The notes under the pieces: generated by a model
Database searches by the model: none
What the model was told of the DNA's origin: nothing
The model's input: the letters and a program-made list of their open reading frames with translations, nothing else
Position numbers and translations under genes: made by a program
In this document: positions 1-8,528 of the stretch, piece after piece
Layout: every line of letters begins with the position of its first letter
Position numbering within the stretch: position 1 is the first letter of the stretch
NCBI GenBank assembly: GCA_027623095.1
Contig: JAQBVM010000028.1
Location: forward strand, 1-35,215
Length of the DNA: 35,215 bases
Reading direction: 5' to 3'
DNA from: Verrucomicrobiota bacterium
GTDB lineage: Bacteria > Verrucomicrobiota > Verrucomicrobiia > Limisphaerales > SIBE01

Positions 1-85
1 ATGTCAGCACAATCCCCAAATCCCTTTCCAAGCCCTCGTCAAGCACCGCTCCAAATAAAAAGACCGTGCAATTTCTCCGAAGCTC

Positions 86-2038
86 TCAACACTGGTACTG
101 CTGAAACATGCGCTCAAGGAGAATTAGTTCGGGGTGGCCGGCAGCCAAGTTGGGCAGAACAACTCGAATGCGCGAGCGAAAGTTCGCCAGCTTCTCGCGG
201 AGCGGCTTCAAGTCAGTGGCCTCGTCCCAACGAAGGCTTTGGAAGTCTAACACGAGTCGATTCTTGCACTGGCCTAAAGATTGGTGGATTCGGCGCGCTA
301 CGCTCTCGGCGTCGGTTGAGGATAAGGCGCCCTCCAGGCGCATCCACACTTGCTGCTTCGCGTGCTGCAGATCTACTCGAATTGAGAATTGTTGCGACGC
401 GGACTTGCGGCAAAGCCCCTCCCACATCTCGAACGCGCTCCAGCGTTTTCCGAGCATGCGGTAACTGGTCCGAGTTAGCTTGGGATGTTGGAAAAGATTC
501 AGTTTTAAGGTGAGTCCCGTCCACAGAGCGGCGGCGACCGCCAGTACGGACTTGCATCGCTGGCCGGGCGTGGGATACCCCAGTTCCTCGTGAATCTGCC
601 GCTCCAGATTACCAATCCATCGTCGCACGGTGGCGTTGGGGCCGAGCAACCGGCCGGCGAGAAACACAGGGTAGGCGTTCCGCAATTCTGCGGCATGGCC
701 GTCCGATTTGGATCGGAGGACCGGGTTGTGTGACGTCTTCAATCTCTGGTGACCCAGAAACCGCGTTTCGAGCACACGGAAAATGCTCGGTCCCAGCCGC
801 TGAAAATCTTCACTGAAGCACCACTCCTGAATCGCTTCGATTTCAGCCGCCGATAGGCTCGGATGTTTGATCATCGTCCGAAACCCATCCGCGCTCCGGT
901 AATACAAATCCCGATCGTTCGTATAAACGTCCTGCAACAAGTTCTCCTTGATAATTCGTTCATAAAATGGTGTTCCGGGAACCGGTCCGTAAATCAAGTA
1001 TTGACCGAGCGAGGGTTTCAGTCGCATCAGTTCATCGAGTTCCTGCGCAACGACTTCCTTATTTTGATAATCGAACCCGACGATCATTGATGCCAGCACG
1101 ATAATCCCGTGATCGCGAAACTCGGAAAGAACTTCATCAATCGGACGCCCCCGCTGCTTGGCGTAGTTCGAGCGCCGCCCTTCGTAACCAATCCAGAATC
1201 CGTCGATGCCCATTTCGAGAATCTCTTCAACCTTGTATTGACTGATGGCTTTGATGCTGGAGAAAACGAAAATGGACAACGTTTTTCCGCTTCCTAACAC
1301 GCATTCGCGAAATTCCATCGCCCGCTTCTTGTTGAGCAGGAAATCTTCGTCCAAAATCACGAACGCCATGCGCGGGTTCATGTCCAGGTAGCGCTCCACG
1401 ACGTCAAATATGTCTTTGCCGCTGGGCAACAACTTGATGTGTTTCCGTGAGAAAAAATGCGACGTGCAGCAGAAATCGCATCCGTTTGGGCAGCCGAGTC
1501 CGGCGAAGATCATTCCGGTGCTCGACACCTTTTGCCCGAACACTTTCAGCGTGCTCAAGATCAGCGGGTGTTTGTAGGGTGATGGGATGCTCGGTTCACC
1601 CAGCAGGCGCCGAAAGAACGCGACTCCTTCCTCGCGGCAAATATGGTCCGCGAACGGTTTTAACACTTCATCCTTCAGCACCGTTCCGTACCCTCCAAGT
1701 ACAATCTTGCTCTCCGGTGCGTATTTTCGGATGAGCGCCACGGTCTCTTTCATTTTGTGCATGACCGCCATGAGGAAGGATACGCCGACATACTCCCAAC
1801 CCTTCTTGAGTTCGCGGATGAGCTCACTCTTGGAAGGATACTGAAGCACGACGGTCGGCGCGTCCAGATTCTCAGCGATGTACTCGAGCGAAAAATGCGG
1901 ATGCAACGATCGCGGACTGAATAGACCCTGGGCACGAGTCACCTGCCCGTAAAGGAGTTCGTAGCCCACCGAGGGCGCATCTCCGTATCTCGGTCCCATC
2001 GGGCGACAAACACTGGTTAACAAGATTCTTCCTATCAT
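86..2038 (-). CDS. B12-binding-domain radical SAM protein with STAS-like C-terminus
   Basis: A 650-residue protein. The N-terminal ~150 residues resemble a cobalamin-binding Rossmann domain of the kind that precedes many radical SAM enzymes (stretch around VGVSFLMAV and KIVLGGYG). A radical SAM core follows with the 4Fe-4S motif CxxxCxxC at C183, C187 and C190 (GCPNGCDFC), then a DEDFLLN stretch and a GYEG segment typical of the (beta/alpha) barrel. The last ~95 residues (about 550-645) read like a STAS/anti-sigma-antagonist fold: a strand containing RLEGAL, a helix, LVLDFQSL, another helix, then IRVVLPN. The substrate is unknown; relatives act on lipids, hopanoids or cofactors. It is transcribed alone on the minus strand. 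The ATG at 2036-2038 is used because the B12-like fold begins immediately (IGRILLTSV). Class is confident; reaction is not. Confidence 0.85.
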   Translation of the reverse strand: MIGRILLTSVCRPMGPRYGDAPSVGYELLYGQVTRAQGLFSPRSLHPHFSLEYIAENLDAPTVVLQYPSKSELIRELKKGWEYVGVSFLMAVMHKMKETVALIRKYAPESKIVLGGYGTVLKDEVLKPFADHICREEGVAFFRRLLGEPSIPSPYKHPLILSTLKVFGQKVSSTGMIFAGLGCPNGCDFCCTSHFFSRKHIKLLPSGKDIFDVVERYLDMNPRMAFVILDEDFLLNKKRAMEFRECVLGSGKTLSIFVFSSIKAISQYKVEEILEMGIDGFWIGYEGRRSNYAKQRGRPIDEVLSEFRDHGIIVLASMIVGFDYQNKEVVAQELDELMRLKPSLGQYLIYGPVPGTPFYERIIKENLLQDVYTNDRDLYYRSADGFRTMIKHPSLSAAEIEAIQEWCFSEDFQRLGPSIFRVLETRFLGHQRLKTSHNPVLRSKSDGHAAELRNAYPVFLAGRLLGPNATVRRWIGNLERQIHEELGYPTPGQRCKSVLAVAAALWTGLTLKLNLFQHPKLTRTSYRMLGKRWSAFEMWEGLCRKSASQQFSIRVDLQHAKQQVWMRLEGALSSTDAESVARRIHQSLGQCKNRLVLDFQSLRWDEATDLKPLREKLANFRSRIRVVLPNLAAGHPELILLERMFQQYQC

Positions 2039-2231
2039 AGTCTTAGCGGTATCCGGTTCACTATTCGCGCAGGCGAAAAGCGTCTGTAGGCAATTGAGCG
2101 AAGCGACTCGCGGCGCGTAAAATTACTCTCGCTGACCGGACAACAAATTGATCTAAGTCAATTATCAAGCATATGCTCGTCCACGTTGAATACTGGTGTC
2201 GCCGAAGCAAGTTGTTGCTGTCCAATTTCCT

Positions 2232-2718
2232 TTATCGATTTGATCCCGTTATTAAGGTCTTAGAGTCATTTTTTGGCTTTGATTTCGTTCTGTAAGCAAT
2301 CTTCGCCTCATTCAGAATCCAACGGTCCGGGGCTGCCTCGACGATCTCGGTTTCACGACGGCTCAAGATTAACGGCTGTGTCTTCTCCAAGAATTTCCGG
2401 CTCCCCACCGCCACACTTTCGGTCCAGCACGGTTCTCGTTTCATCTGTACCTTCGCAATCGCGTCTTCCAGCCCTGCGATCAAGTTTCCTCTCACGTCCT
2501 CCAGATGGTCCGTTCCCAATCGCCAACAAAGCCGCTCCACACCGCTATCGACCAAGATTGCGTGGAAGGTGTCTCCCCAAAAGGCATTCGTCCTGCCTTT
2601 GCGTCGGTTGTAGGCGCGGGCGAATTCTCCGGCAACCTTCCTAATGAAACCGCTAACTTCCAGCCGATCCTGAGCCTCGACCAGAAGGGGGTGTGTGATT
2701 AGAGGTCAGACAGCAATC
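2232..2718 (-). pseudogene. REP-associated (RAYT/Y1-type) transposase remnant
   Basis: On the minus strand, sequence from about 2718 encodes DCCLTSNHT, which looks like the RAYT core segment around the HUH motif (TSNHVHLLV in relatives). One base change in the run of C at about 2687-2692 shifts the frame, after which LLVEAQDRLEVSGFIRKV and AFWGDTFHAILVDSG follow, both typical of the family. The C-terminal part has the characteristic REPCWTESVAVGS and LILSRRETEIVEA stretches. The N-terminal part is absent because the fragment starts inside a kinase gene, and a middle segment between HAILVDSG and the C-terminal tail looks shortened. It cannot encode a working transposase. RAYTs are known to be linked to REP palindromes, and such palindromes occur elsewhere in this window. 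Family recognition is from remembered consensus. Confidence 0.75.
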
Positions 2719-3171
2719 CAGTGAATTCGATGGTTTCATGTCCCGGTGAATAACGCCCTGTTTGTGGGCGTACTCCAGTGCATCCGCCACTTCCGCCATC
2801 ATCCGTGCCACCGTGTCAAAGTAACCGCCGCTGCCGGAAGCAAGTGAGGAGCTATCGCTGAATTGCGATTTTTGATTCTTGATTTGTGATCGTCCGGCAT
2901 CGACGACGGTCGCGGCGAACTTATCGGTTTGTTCCGCGGTAGGGCGAGACTCTGTCGAGCCCTGATCGTCGGCCGCGGCGGCTTCGCGGCTGAAGCGCGT
3001 GACCGCTTGTCCGGTCAATCCCAACCCGCCGCTCAACACCTTCCACGCCACCTTGCGATTGAGTGAGACCTGGCGCGCTTCATAGACGATGCCCATCCCG
3101 CCGGAACCCAGCTCGCGCAGACCTTCGAAGTCTCCGAGGCGGTCGAAACTCGCTGTGCGTTCGCGGCTCAT
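2719..3171 (-). pseudogene. Truncated serine/threonine protein kinase (PknB type)
   Basis: From the ATG at 3169-3171 the reading frame gives a Hanks-type kinase N-lobe: glycine loop ELGSGGMGIVYEA and a beta-3 strand NRKVAWKVLSGG, then FSREAAAA, where the usual following segment (KLHHTNIVPVYATGE in relatives) is missing and an unrelated-looking linker of about 50 residues follows. The frame then resumes the kinase with VADALEYAHKQGVIHRDMKPSN, the catalytic loop. Immediately after this loop (about 2719) the sequence becomes RAYT transposase, so the activation segment and C-lobe are gone. The ATG overlaps the TGA of the upstream kinase remnant (ATGA), which may be chance at a deletion joint. I read it as a dead gene with an internal deletion and a transposase-related 3' truncation. 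Confidence 0.75.
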
Positions 3172-4827
3172 TTCTTCTTCAAGTCCGCCGCCCAGTTCTG
3201 CACCACGAATCTTTCTCCACGGAGCAGAGGTTTGGTTTCCCCGAACTCCATCGGGGTCACATAGATGACACCATCCCGATTTTCTGTAGTCGAGAGTGCG
3301 CCGCTTTCCAGATAAATCACGTGGGTGCCGCCCGGCAGAAATTGCGGCCAGCGATGTGACAGGTCGCTCCTGGATGTATCCCGCTTCGTCAATTCCCGTG
3401 GCGTGCCTCCCGCAGCCATGACCCGGTACAGAGGACCGCGCCACGCCCCAAAGACGATGGCCCCGTCCGGACCCCAAGCGCCGCCGCGTCCATCTGCTGC
3501 GTCGCACACGGTCAGCGGTGAACCTCCCGAGACATCAATCCTCTTCAGCTTTCCGTTCGCAAAAAAACCGATGAACCGGTTGTCCGGCGACCAAAAAGGA
3601 TACGTCGCCCCTTCGGTGCCGGGAAGAACCCGCGCCGTGAGCGAATCGAGTGGACGAACCCAAAGCATCGTCTCGACAAAGGATTCACCCCCCGCCAGCG
3701 CCGCGATCTGTCCGTTCGGAAACAGCGCCAGGCTATGGACGGTGAACTTCTCCGGCAAGGTAAGTGAAAAGCGCATGGTCCCGGCAGAAGCCGCCGGTTT
3801 GCTTTTCAGGAACGCGACGACTCCGAACGCAACACATCCCAGGATTGCGACCGCTGCGGCAGCCCACGCGATCCGCTCGCGATTGTTCCGTCGCGCCAGG
3901 ACGGGCGCCGGCAATCCCGCTTCCGATCCGCCTTCCAAAATCCACCGGAGCTGCAGCTTCAGGTCATGCGCGGTTTGCCAGCGGGAGTCGGGATCTTTAG
4001 CCAGACAAACGCGAACGACGCGCTCCAATGCGGGAGGCGTGAGCGGTTGGAGTTTCGAGATCGGTTCCGGCTCCCGTTCGAGGATAGCTGCCATTAGGCT
4101 TGCCTGGCTCTGGCCTGTGAACGCCTTCCGGCCCGCGAGGATTTCATACAAGACCACGCCAAAAGGCAAAAAGGTCCGTGCGTGCATCGGCTTCCTTGCC
4201 CTCCAATTGTTCCGGTGCCATATACGAAAGCGTGCCCAGGATGGTGCCTTCCTTGGTGATTTCGTCTTTGAGTGTTGCTTCCGAAGCTTTCCCCTCTCCC
4301 CGCCCTCTCCCCATCGGATGGGGAGAGGGCGGCCGAAGGCCAGGTGAGGGTCCCATCAGCTTGGCCAATCCAAAATCCAGCAGCTTCACTCCGGCCTTCG
4401 TCAGCATGATGTTCCCGGGCTTTAGATCCCGATGCACAATCCCGCTCCGATGCGCCTTGTCCAACGCCTCGCAAATCTGAATCGTACACCCGAGCGCTTC
4501 CTCCAGGGGCAAGGCGCCTTTAGCCAGGCGCTGGGACAAGGTTTGCCCTTCCTAATACTCCATCACCAAATAACTCGTTCCCTCGTGCTCTCCGATATCG
4601 TGGAGCGTGCAAATGTGGGGATGGGAGAGGCTGGAGATGGTTTTGGCTTCCCGCTCGAAGCGCTGCTTCATCGCGGCATTCCGCGAGAGTTCTGCCGGCA
4701 AGATCTTGATGGCGACCGTCTGGTCTAAGCGCGTGTCCCGTGCCCGATAAACTTCGCCCATGCCGCCGACACCGATCTGGGAAAGGATCTCGTAGGGGCC
4801 GAGTTTGGTTTTCGCCGTCAGCGCCAT
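3168..4827 (-). pseudogene. Disrupted serine/threonine kinase with TM and TolB-like beta-propeller
   Basis: The ATG at 4825-4827 starts MALTAKTKLGPYEIL, then the glycine loop IGVGGMGEVY (residues 18-27), VAIK (K41) and LVMEY. A TAG codon at 4552-4554 stands where relatives have MEYLEG; translation in the same frame then resumes with EGQTLSQRLAKG and gives HRDLKPGN, DFGLAK and GTLSYMAPEQ. A second lesion, one extra base in the A/T-rich stretch at about 4161-4172, shifts the frame at DLFAFGVVLYE. The other frame then carries the C-lobe end (RVCLAKDPDSRWQTAHDL), one membrane helix (about AWAAAAVAILGCVAFGVV) and the first part of a TolB/WD40-like propeller (WSPDNRFIGFFANG). The propeller is also short compared with the relative at 6334-8211. 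A palindromic element sits inside the activation segment. Two independent lesions make a pseudogene likely; sequencing error is the main alternative. Confidence 0.8.
4291..4350. repeat. Perfect palindrome (REP/MITE-like) inside the kinase activation segment
   Basis: Positions 4300-4314 and 4318-4332 are perfect inverted complements (15-bp stem, 3-nt loop CGG), with C/T-rich and GGTGAGGG flanks that extend the element to about 60 bp. Read on the minus strand it is in frame with the kinase and encodes LRPPSPHPMGRGRGEG between DFGLAKLMG and EATLKDEITKEGT, where relatives have no such residues. It therefore looks like a mobile palindrome that inserted in frame. Confidence 0.8.
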
Positions 4828-5098
4828 AATTGATCGGTTGCTTGCCGGCGGATCACACGGAGATACAGCGGAATCCAGACAACTCGGGTGGATTCGTGTT
4901 GCCGCAGTGCGAGTGGAGAATGACCGGGTTTGAAAGAGTGGACAAGAAAAAGGGGCGTTGGCGGAAGTCAACGTTGCATCCGGTCGTTGTCGGGAGAAGG
5001 CTAGCATCGCGACGGAATGGAATTTCATAAGCTGCTTTCGCAACTCGCGGACAAGCTGTCCGCGCCCCTAACCCAAAACGGTTGGCCGCACTCCGAAC

Positions 5099-6283
5099 TC
5101 AGAAGAGTTTTTTCGAGGCGAATTCCCGCCAAGCCCACGCTTGGACGCCCGGCGCAATCGCCCGTGATTCGACGCTGGCACCGCGAGATGGGCGGTGCAC
5201 CACGAACCGCTCGATTCGCCCGCGAACCCCGCGGCGTTTGCTCCAGGCTTCCGCCAGCCGTTGCATCGGCGCCGCATCGTGCGGCGTCACCGTGCGCGCG
5301 GCTTTGGCTTCGACGAACAGTGCTCCGCCGCCTTTTCGTGGCATGACGAAATCCACTTCCAAACCCTGTTGATCCCGAAAATAGTAAAGTTCTCGCCGCT
5401 GAGCCGCGTGCAACTGTCCTTTCACGATTTCCGCCGCAATGAACCCCTCGAAGAGCGCGCCCAAGAACGGCGATTTCTCCAATTCGGTCTTCGTTTCAAT
5501 TCCCAACAAATGGCAGGCCAATCCGGAATCGGCAACGTACAGCTTGGGCGATTTGATGAGACGTTTGCCGAGATTCTCGAACCAAGGCGGGACCATAAGG
5601 ATCTGCCCCGTGACTTCCAAAATATCCAGCCAGCGGCCAATCCCCGGCACACTCATTCCGAGCGGAGCGGCCAGATCGGACTTGTTCAGGACTTGCCCGT
5701 GCCGGCTCGCGACGAGCCCAAGAAACCGCCGAAACGCAGCGGGTTCCTGCACCGCGCTGACGGATCGCACGTCGCGCTCCAAATAGGTCTGCAAATAGGA
5801 ACTAAACCACAGCGACGCCGCTTTGGGCCGGGCCAGCACCTCGGGAAATCCCCCCCGTAGCAGGCTCACCTTCGGTGTTTCCCGCACCGACATCGGGAAC
5901 AGTTGCAACACCGCCGCGCGACCAGCCATGGACTCGGTCACGTTCCGCATCAAGCCCGCTTCTTGGGAGCCCGTCAGAAACCATTGCCCCGCGCGCCGCG
6001 GCTGGCGGTCGATGCGGGCGCGGACGAAGTTGAATACCTCCGGGACATGTTGGATTTCATCGAAAATGGCTGGCAGCCGCACGCCATCGAGAAAACCCTG
6101 TGGATCATTGCGGAATCGAGCCACTACATCCGGATCTTCGAACAGGTAATAATCCGCCTTCGGGACCAAATGCCGGAGCAAAAATGTCTTTCCAGCCCGG
6201 CGCGGACCGGTCAGCACGATGGCCGGAAAACTTTTTGCCGCCAATAAAACGGAGGTTTCCAGTGTTCGAGGGAGGTAATGCAT
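5099..6283 (-). CDS. AAA_14/DUF4143 family ATPase
   Basis: A 394-residue ATP-binding protein. The Walker A motif is GPRRAGKT (residues 26-33) and the Walker B-type motif is IFDEIQ (73-78). The LTGSQ stretch near residue 104 is the sensor-like motif of this family. The C-terminal half matches the DUF4143 pattern: a winged-helix-like part (DLAAPLGMSVPGIGRWLDIL), LYVADSGLACHLLGI, then a nuclease-like fold with FEGFIAAEI, YYFRDQQGLEVDFV and LFVEAKAA. Those last residues form a PD-(D/E)xK-like E-x(n)-D-x(n)-E-x-K arrangement. The ATG at 6281-6283 starts MHYLPRTLE. The role of the family is unclear; members are common, scattered, often single genes. It lies between two broken kinase/propeller genes yet appears intact. 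Confidence 0.9.
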   Translation of the reverse strand: MHYLPRTLETSVLLAAKSFPAIVLTGPRRAGKTFLLRHLVPKADYYLFEDPDVVARFRNDPQGFLDGVRLPAIFDEIQHVPEVFNFVRARIDRQPRRAGQWFLTGSQEAGLMRNVTESMAGRAAVLQLFPMSVRETPKVSLLRGGFPEVLARPKAASLWFSSYLQTYLERDVRSVSAVQEPAAFRRFLGLVASRHGQVLNKSDLAAPLGMSVPGIGRWLDILEVTGQILMVPPWFENLGKRLIKSPKLYVADSGLACHLLGIETKTELEKSPFLGALFEGFIAAEIVKGQLHAAQRRELYYFRDQQGLEVDFVMPRKGGGALFVEAKAARTVTPHDAAPMQRLAEAWSKRRGVRGRIERFVVHRPSRGASVESRAIAPGVQAWAWREFASKKLF

Positions 6284-6333
6284 CGTTGAGGTTTCTAAAC
6301 TGGCAGTTTAAAAAACTCAAACTCAATCTCGTT

Positions 6334-8211
6334 TCAGCGCCGCCCCGCACGCCAGTTGAGAATCAAATGCGCGGGCGGCGCCGCCAAGGCCTCGTCCGTC
6401 AACACCATCAGGAATCCTTGGCCGTCTCCCAGGACCTCGTATTGCGGAAATTCCAACCACGACTCAAACACCAGGCTCGGCTGGGGAGTGCCAACCCCAA
6501 TGGGCGAAGTGAATTCGACCGCCATTAGTTTTCTGCCGTTTCGGAAGTAGAGCCGTTTGTCGTCCATGGACCCGCGCGGCAGATCCCCTCCCTCAGTCGA
6601 GACCTGAATCTTCAGTCCCGGCCCCGGAAAAGGCAAGAGGTACACTTCATATCGTCCCGACTCGTTGGATTGATACGCCACCCATTTGCCGTCGCCCGAG
6701 AACCTGCCGCGAGGCTCCTCGAATGGCGTCTGGGCAAACGGGTAAGGCTGAGCATTCTTCTCCAGCGGCAGGACGAAGAGATCTGAGGTGGACTCGCTCC
6801 CTCTTACCAAGTTGTGATAGAGGAGAAATCGCCCGTCGGGAGAAATATCGGTTGGAAACTGCGACCCATCCGTGACGACCACTTCGCCCTCCACGCTTGC
6901 GTCATCGACCTCTTTGCGGAAAATATCCGGCCATCCCTTGCGATCGGCAGTGAAATAGATCGAAGCTCCATCCGGCGCCCAGACCGGGATGTCTTCATAC
7001 CCGGGGGCCGATGTGAATCGAATCCTGGTCGGGCGGTTCAGCCCGTACAACCAGAGATCCGACGTGCCGTTTCTCGGATCGACCACCGAAACCGCCACTT
7101 GGTCCCGCAGGGGAGAAATCCGAATCTGATAGAACGATTTCCCCCTCATCAACTCTTCAAGCAACCGTGCGTTTCCGTCCACCTTGACCAGTCGATGAGG
7201 TTCCGTGGCAGGTTCGTAAGAGATGATTCCGCTGCGTGAGACCGAGAATCGTGATAGACCCGTGGGCCGGAAATGAAACACCGAGCCCGCCACGAGCATG
7301 GGCTCCCCCGACAATCGCAGCGTGTTGAGATCAAACCGCTGCGCCATCAAGCTCCCCTCGCGTGCATAGATCAGACAGCCGGGCTCCAGGTACTCCGCCT
7401 TGGAACTCAATTCCGTGATGAAAGTGGTCGCACCGGAGTCGATCGAACCCGCGTAAAGCCGGTGCAGTGGCCGAGAATCCCTGGGCACGACACTGGCGAG
7501 AAAGAGAAACTGCTTTCCGTTCGGGAGAATATGCTCGAACCCGTGCGCCCCTTCCTCGTGGCTCGGGTCGGGCTTCGAAATCGTCACAACCTCTCCACCG
7601 GACGCCGAAACCTTCTTCAGCCCCTCTTGCCCGACGTGGAAGACAATCCATCCCGCCGGACTCCACGCGCCGCCTCCCGCCGCGGACCCCGGTCGCGCCA
7701 GCGTCTCTACAGCGCCGCCATCGATGCCGACGATTCTCAATTCGTCATTGGCAAAGAACGCGATCCGTCGGCTGTCCGGAGACCAAAAGGGAGTCCTTGC
7801 TCCTTGCGTGCCTTCGAGGGCGTTCGCCGTTGAGGCGTGGAGCGGGCGAACCCAGAGCATCCCCTTCGAGTCTTCCTGGCCCGCCGGTGTAGCGATGAAG
7901 GCGATTTGTTTTCCATCCGGAGAAACCTTCGCCACGAAAGTTCTCTCCGTAAATCGATACTGTGGCGTAATGGATGGGATGGTTAATTGGATCGTCTCGA
8001 CCGGACGCGCTGGCTTGCGCAGCCAGAGGAAAGTCACCGTCAGCACAGCGATCCCCAGCAGTGCGGCCACCGTCCAGGCCGTGGCGTCTCTTCGCTTCCG
8101 CCGCGAGGCCACCGGCGCGGCCACGCCCGCCTGGGAACCCGCCCCCGCGATCCACTGCAATTCCGCCACAACGTCGCGAGCGCTTTGCCAGCGATCGTCG
8201 GGATCCTTCTC
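6334..8211 (-). pseudogene. TolB-like beta-propeller with TM; kinase domain lost
   Basis: The open frame runs down from a TAA at 8212-8214. Its first residues, EKDPDDRWQSARDVVAELQW, are the very end of a Hanks-kinase C-lobe, so everything N-terminal of that (about 260 residues) is gone. After a basic stretch (SRRKRRDA) comes one membrane helix (about residues 31-50 counting from the GTG at 8167-8169), then some 540 residues of TolB/WD40-like repeats with SPDGKQIAF, FWSPDSRRIAFF, WAPDGASIYF, ISPDGRFLLY and FSGDGKWVAY. The propeller reads without a stop. The sequence just upstream belongs to the sulfatase 5' region on the other strand, so a deletion or rearrangement at about 8212 removed the kinase. 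It might still be translated from the GTG as a membrane-anchored propeller, but no ribosome-binding site supports this. Confidence 0.75.
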
Positions 8212-8528
8212 TTAAGATTTCCGACAAGGAAAAATGGGCGATCGCGTTTCAAGATTTGAATCGTGACAGTTGTCGCGAAGGGGGTAAAAAGATCCCGATG
8301 AGAACAGACGGTGGATTCTTCGGTTCGAATTACAAAACACATCAGTCCGATGGGCCGGATACGTTTCGAAGGCTCAATGAACTGCCAGGTTTTGCACTGC
8401 TGCGGTCTTTTGGCGTTTTTCGGCATACCAGTTTTGTCTGCAGCCGCGAAAGCGGCGGAGGACTCTGCTTCTTACAGGTGCTTGCGAATCGCAGTGCGAA
8501 CAGCGTATCCCATAGGGATTGTCGTTGG
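8212..8528. other. Gene-poor stretch upstream of the sulfatase
   Basis: About 315 bases between the kinase-domain deletion joint and the preferred sulfatase start. The sulfatase frame is open through it, with another ATG at 8298, but the residues encoded look like non-protein sequence. I see no convincing promoter, hairpin or RNA gene. Confidence 0.4.

Noticed and set aside
3168-3171. ATGA overlap between the two kinase remnants as proof of an operon
   Set aside because: Both genes are truncated around this point, so the overlap may be a chance product of a deletion joint.
3325-4347. 340-codon open frame on the plus strand opposite the kinase pseudogene
   Set aside because: Arg/Pro/Ser-rich translation with no family features; it is the antisense shadow of a clear kinase sequence.
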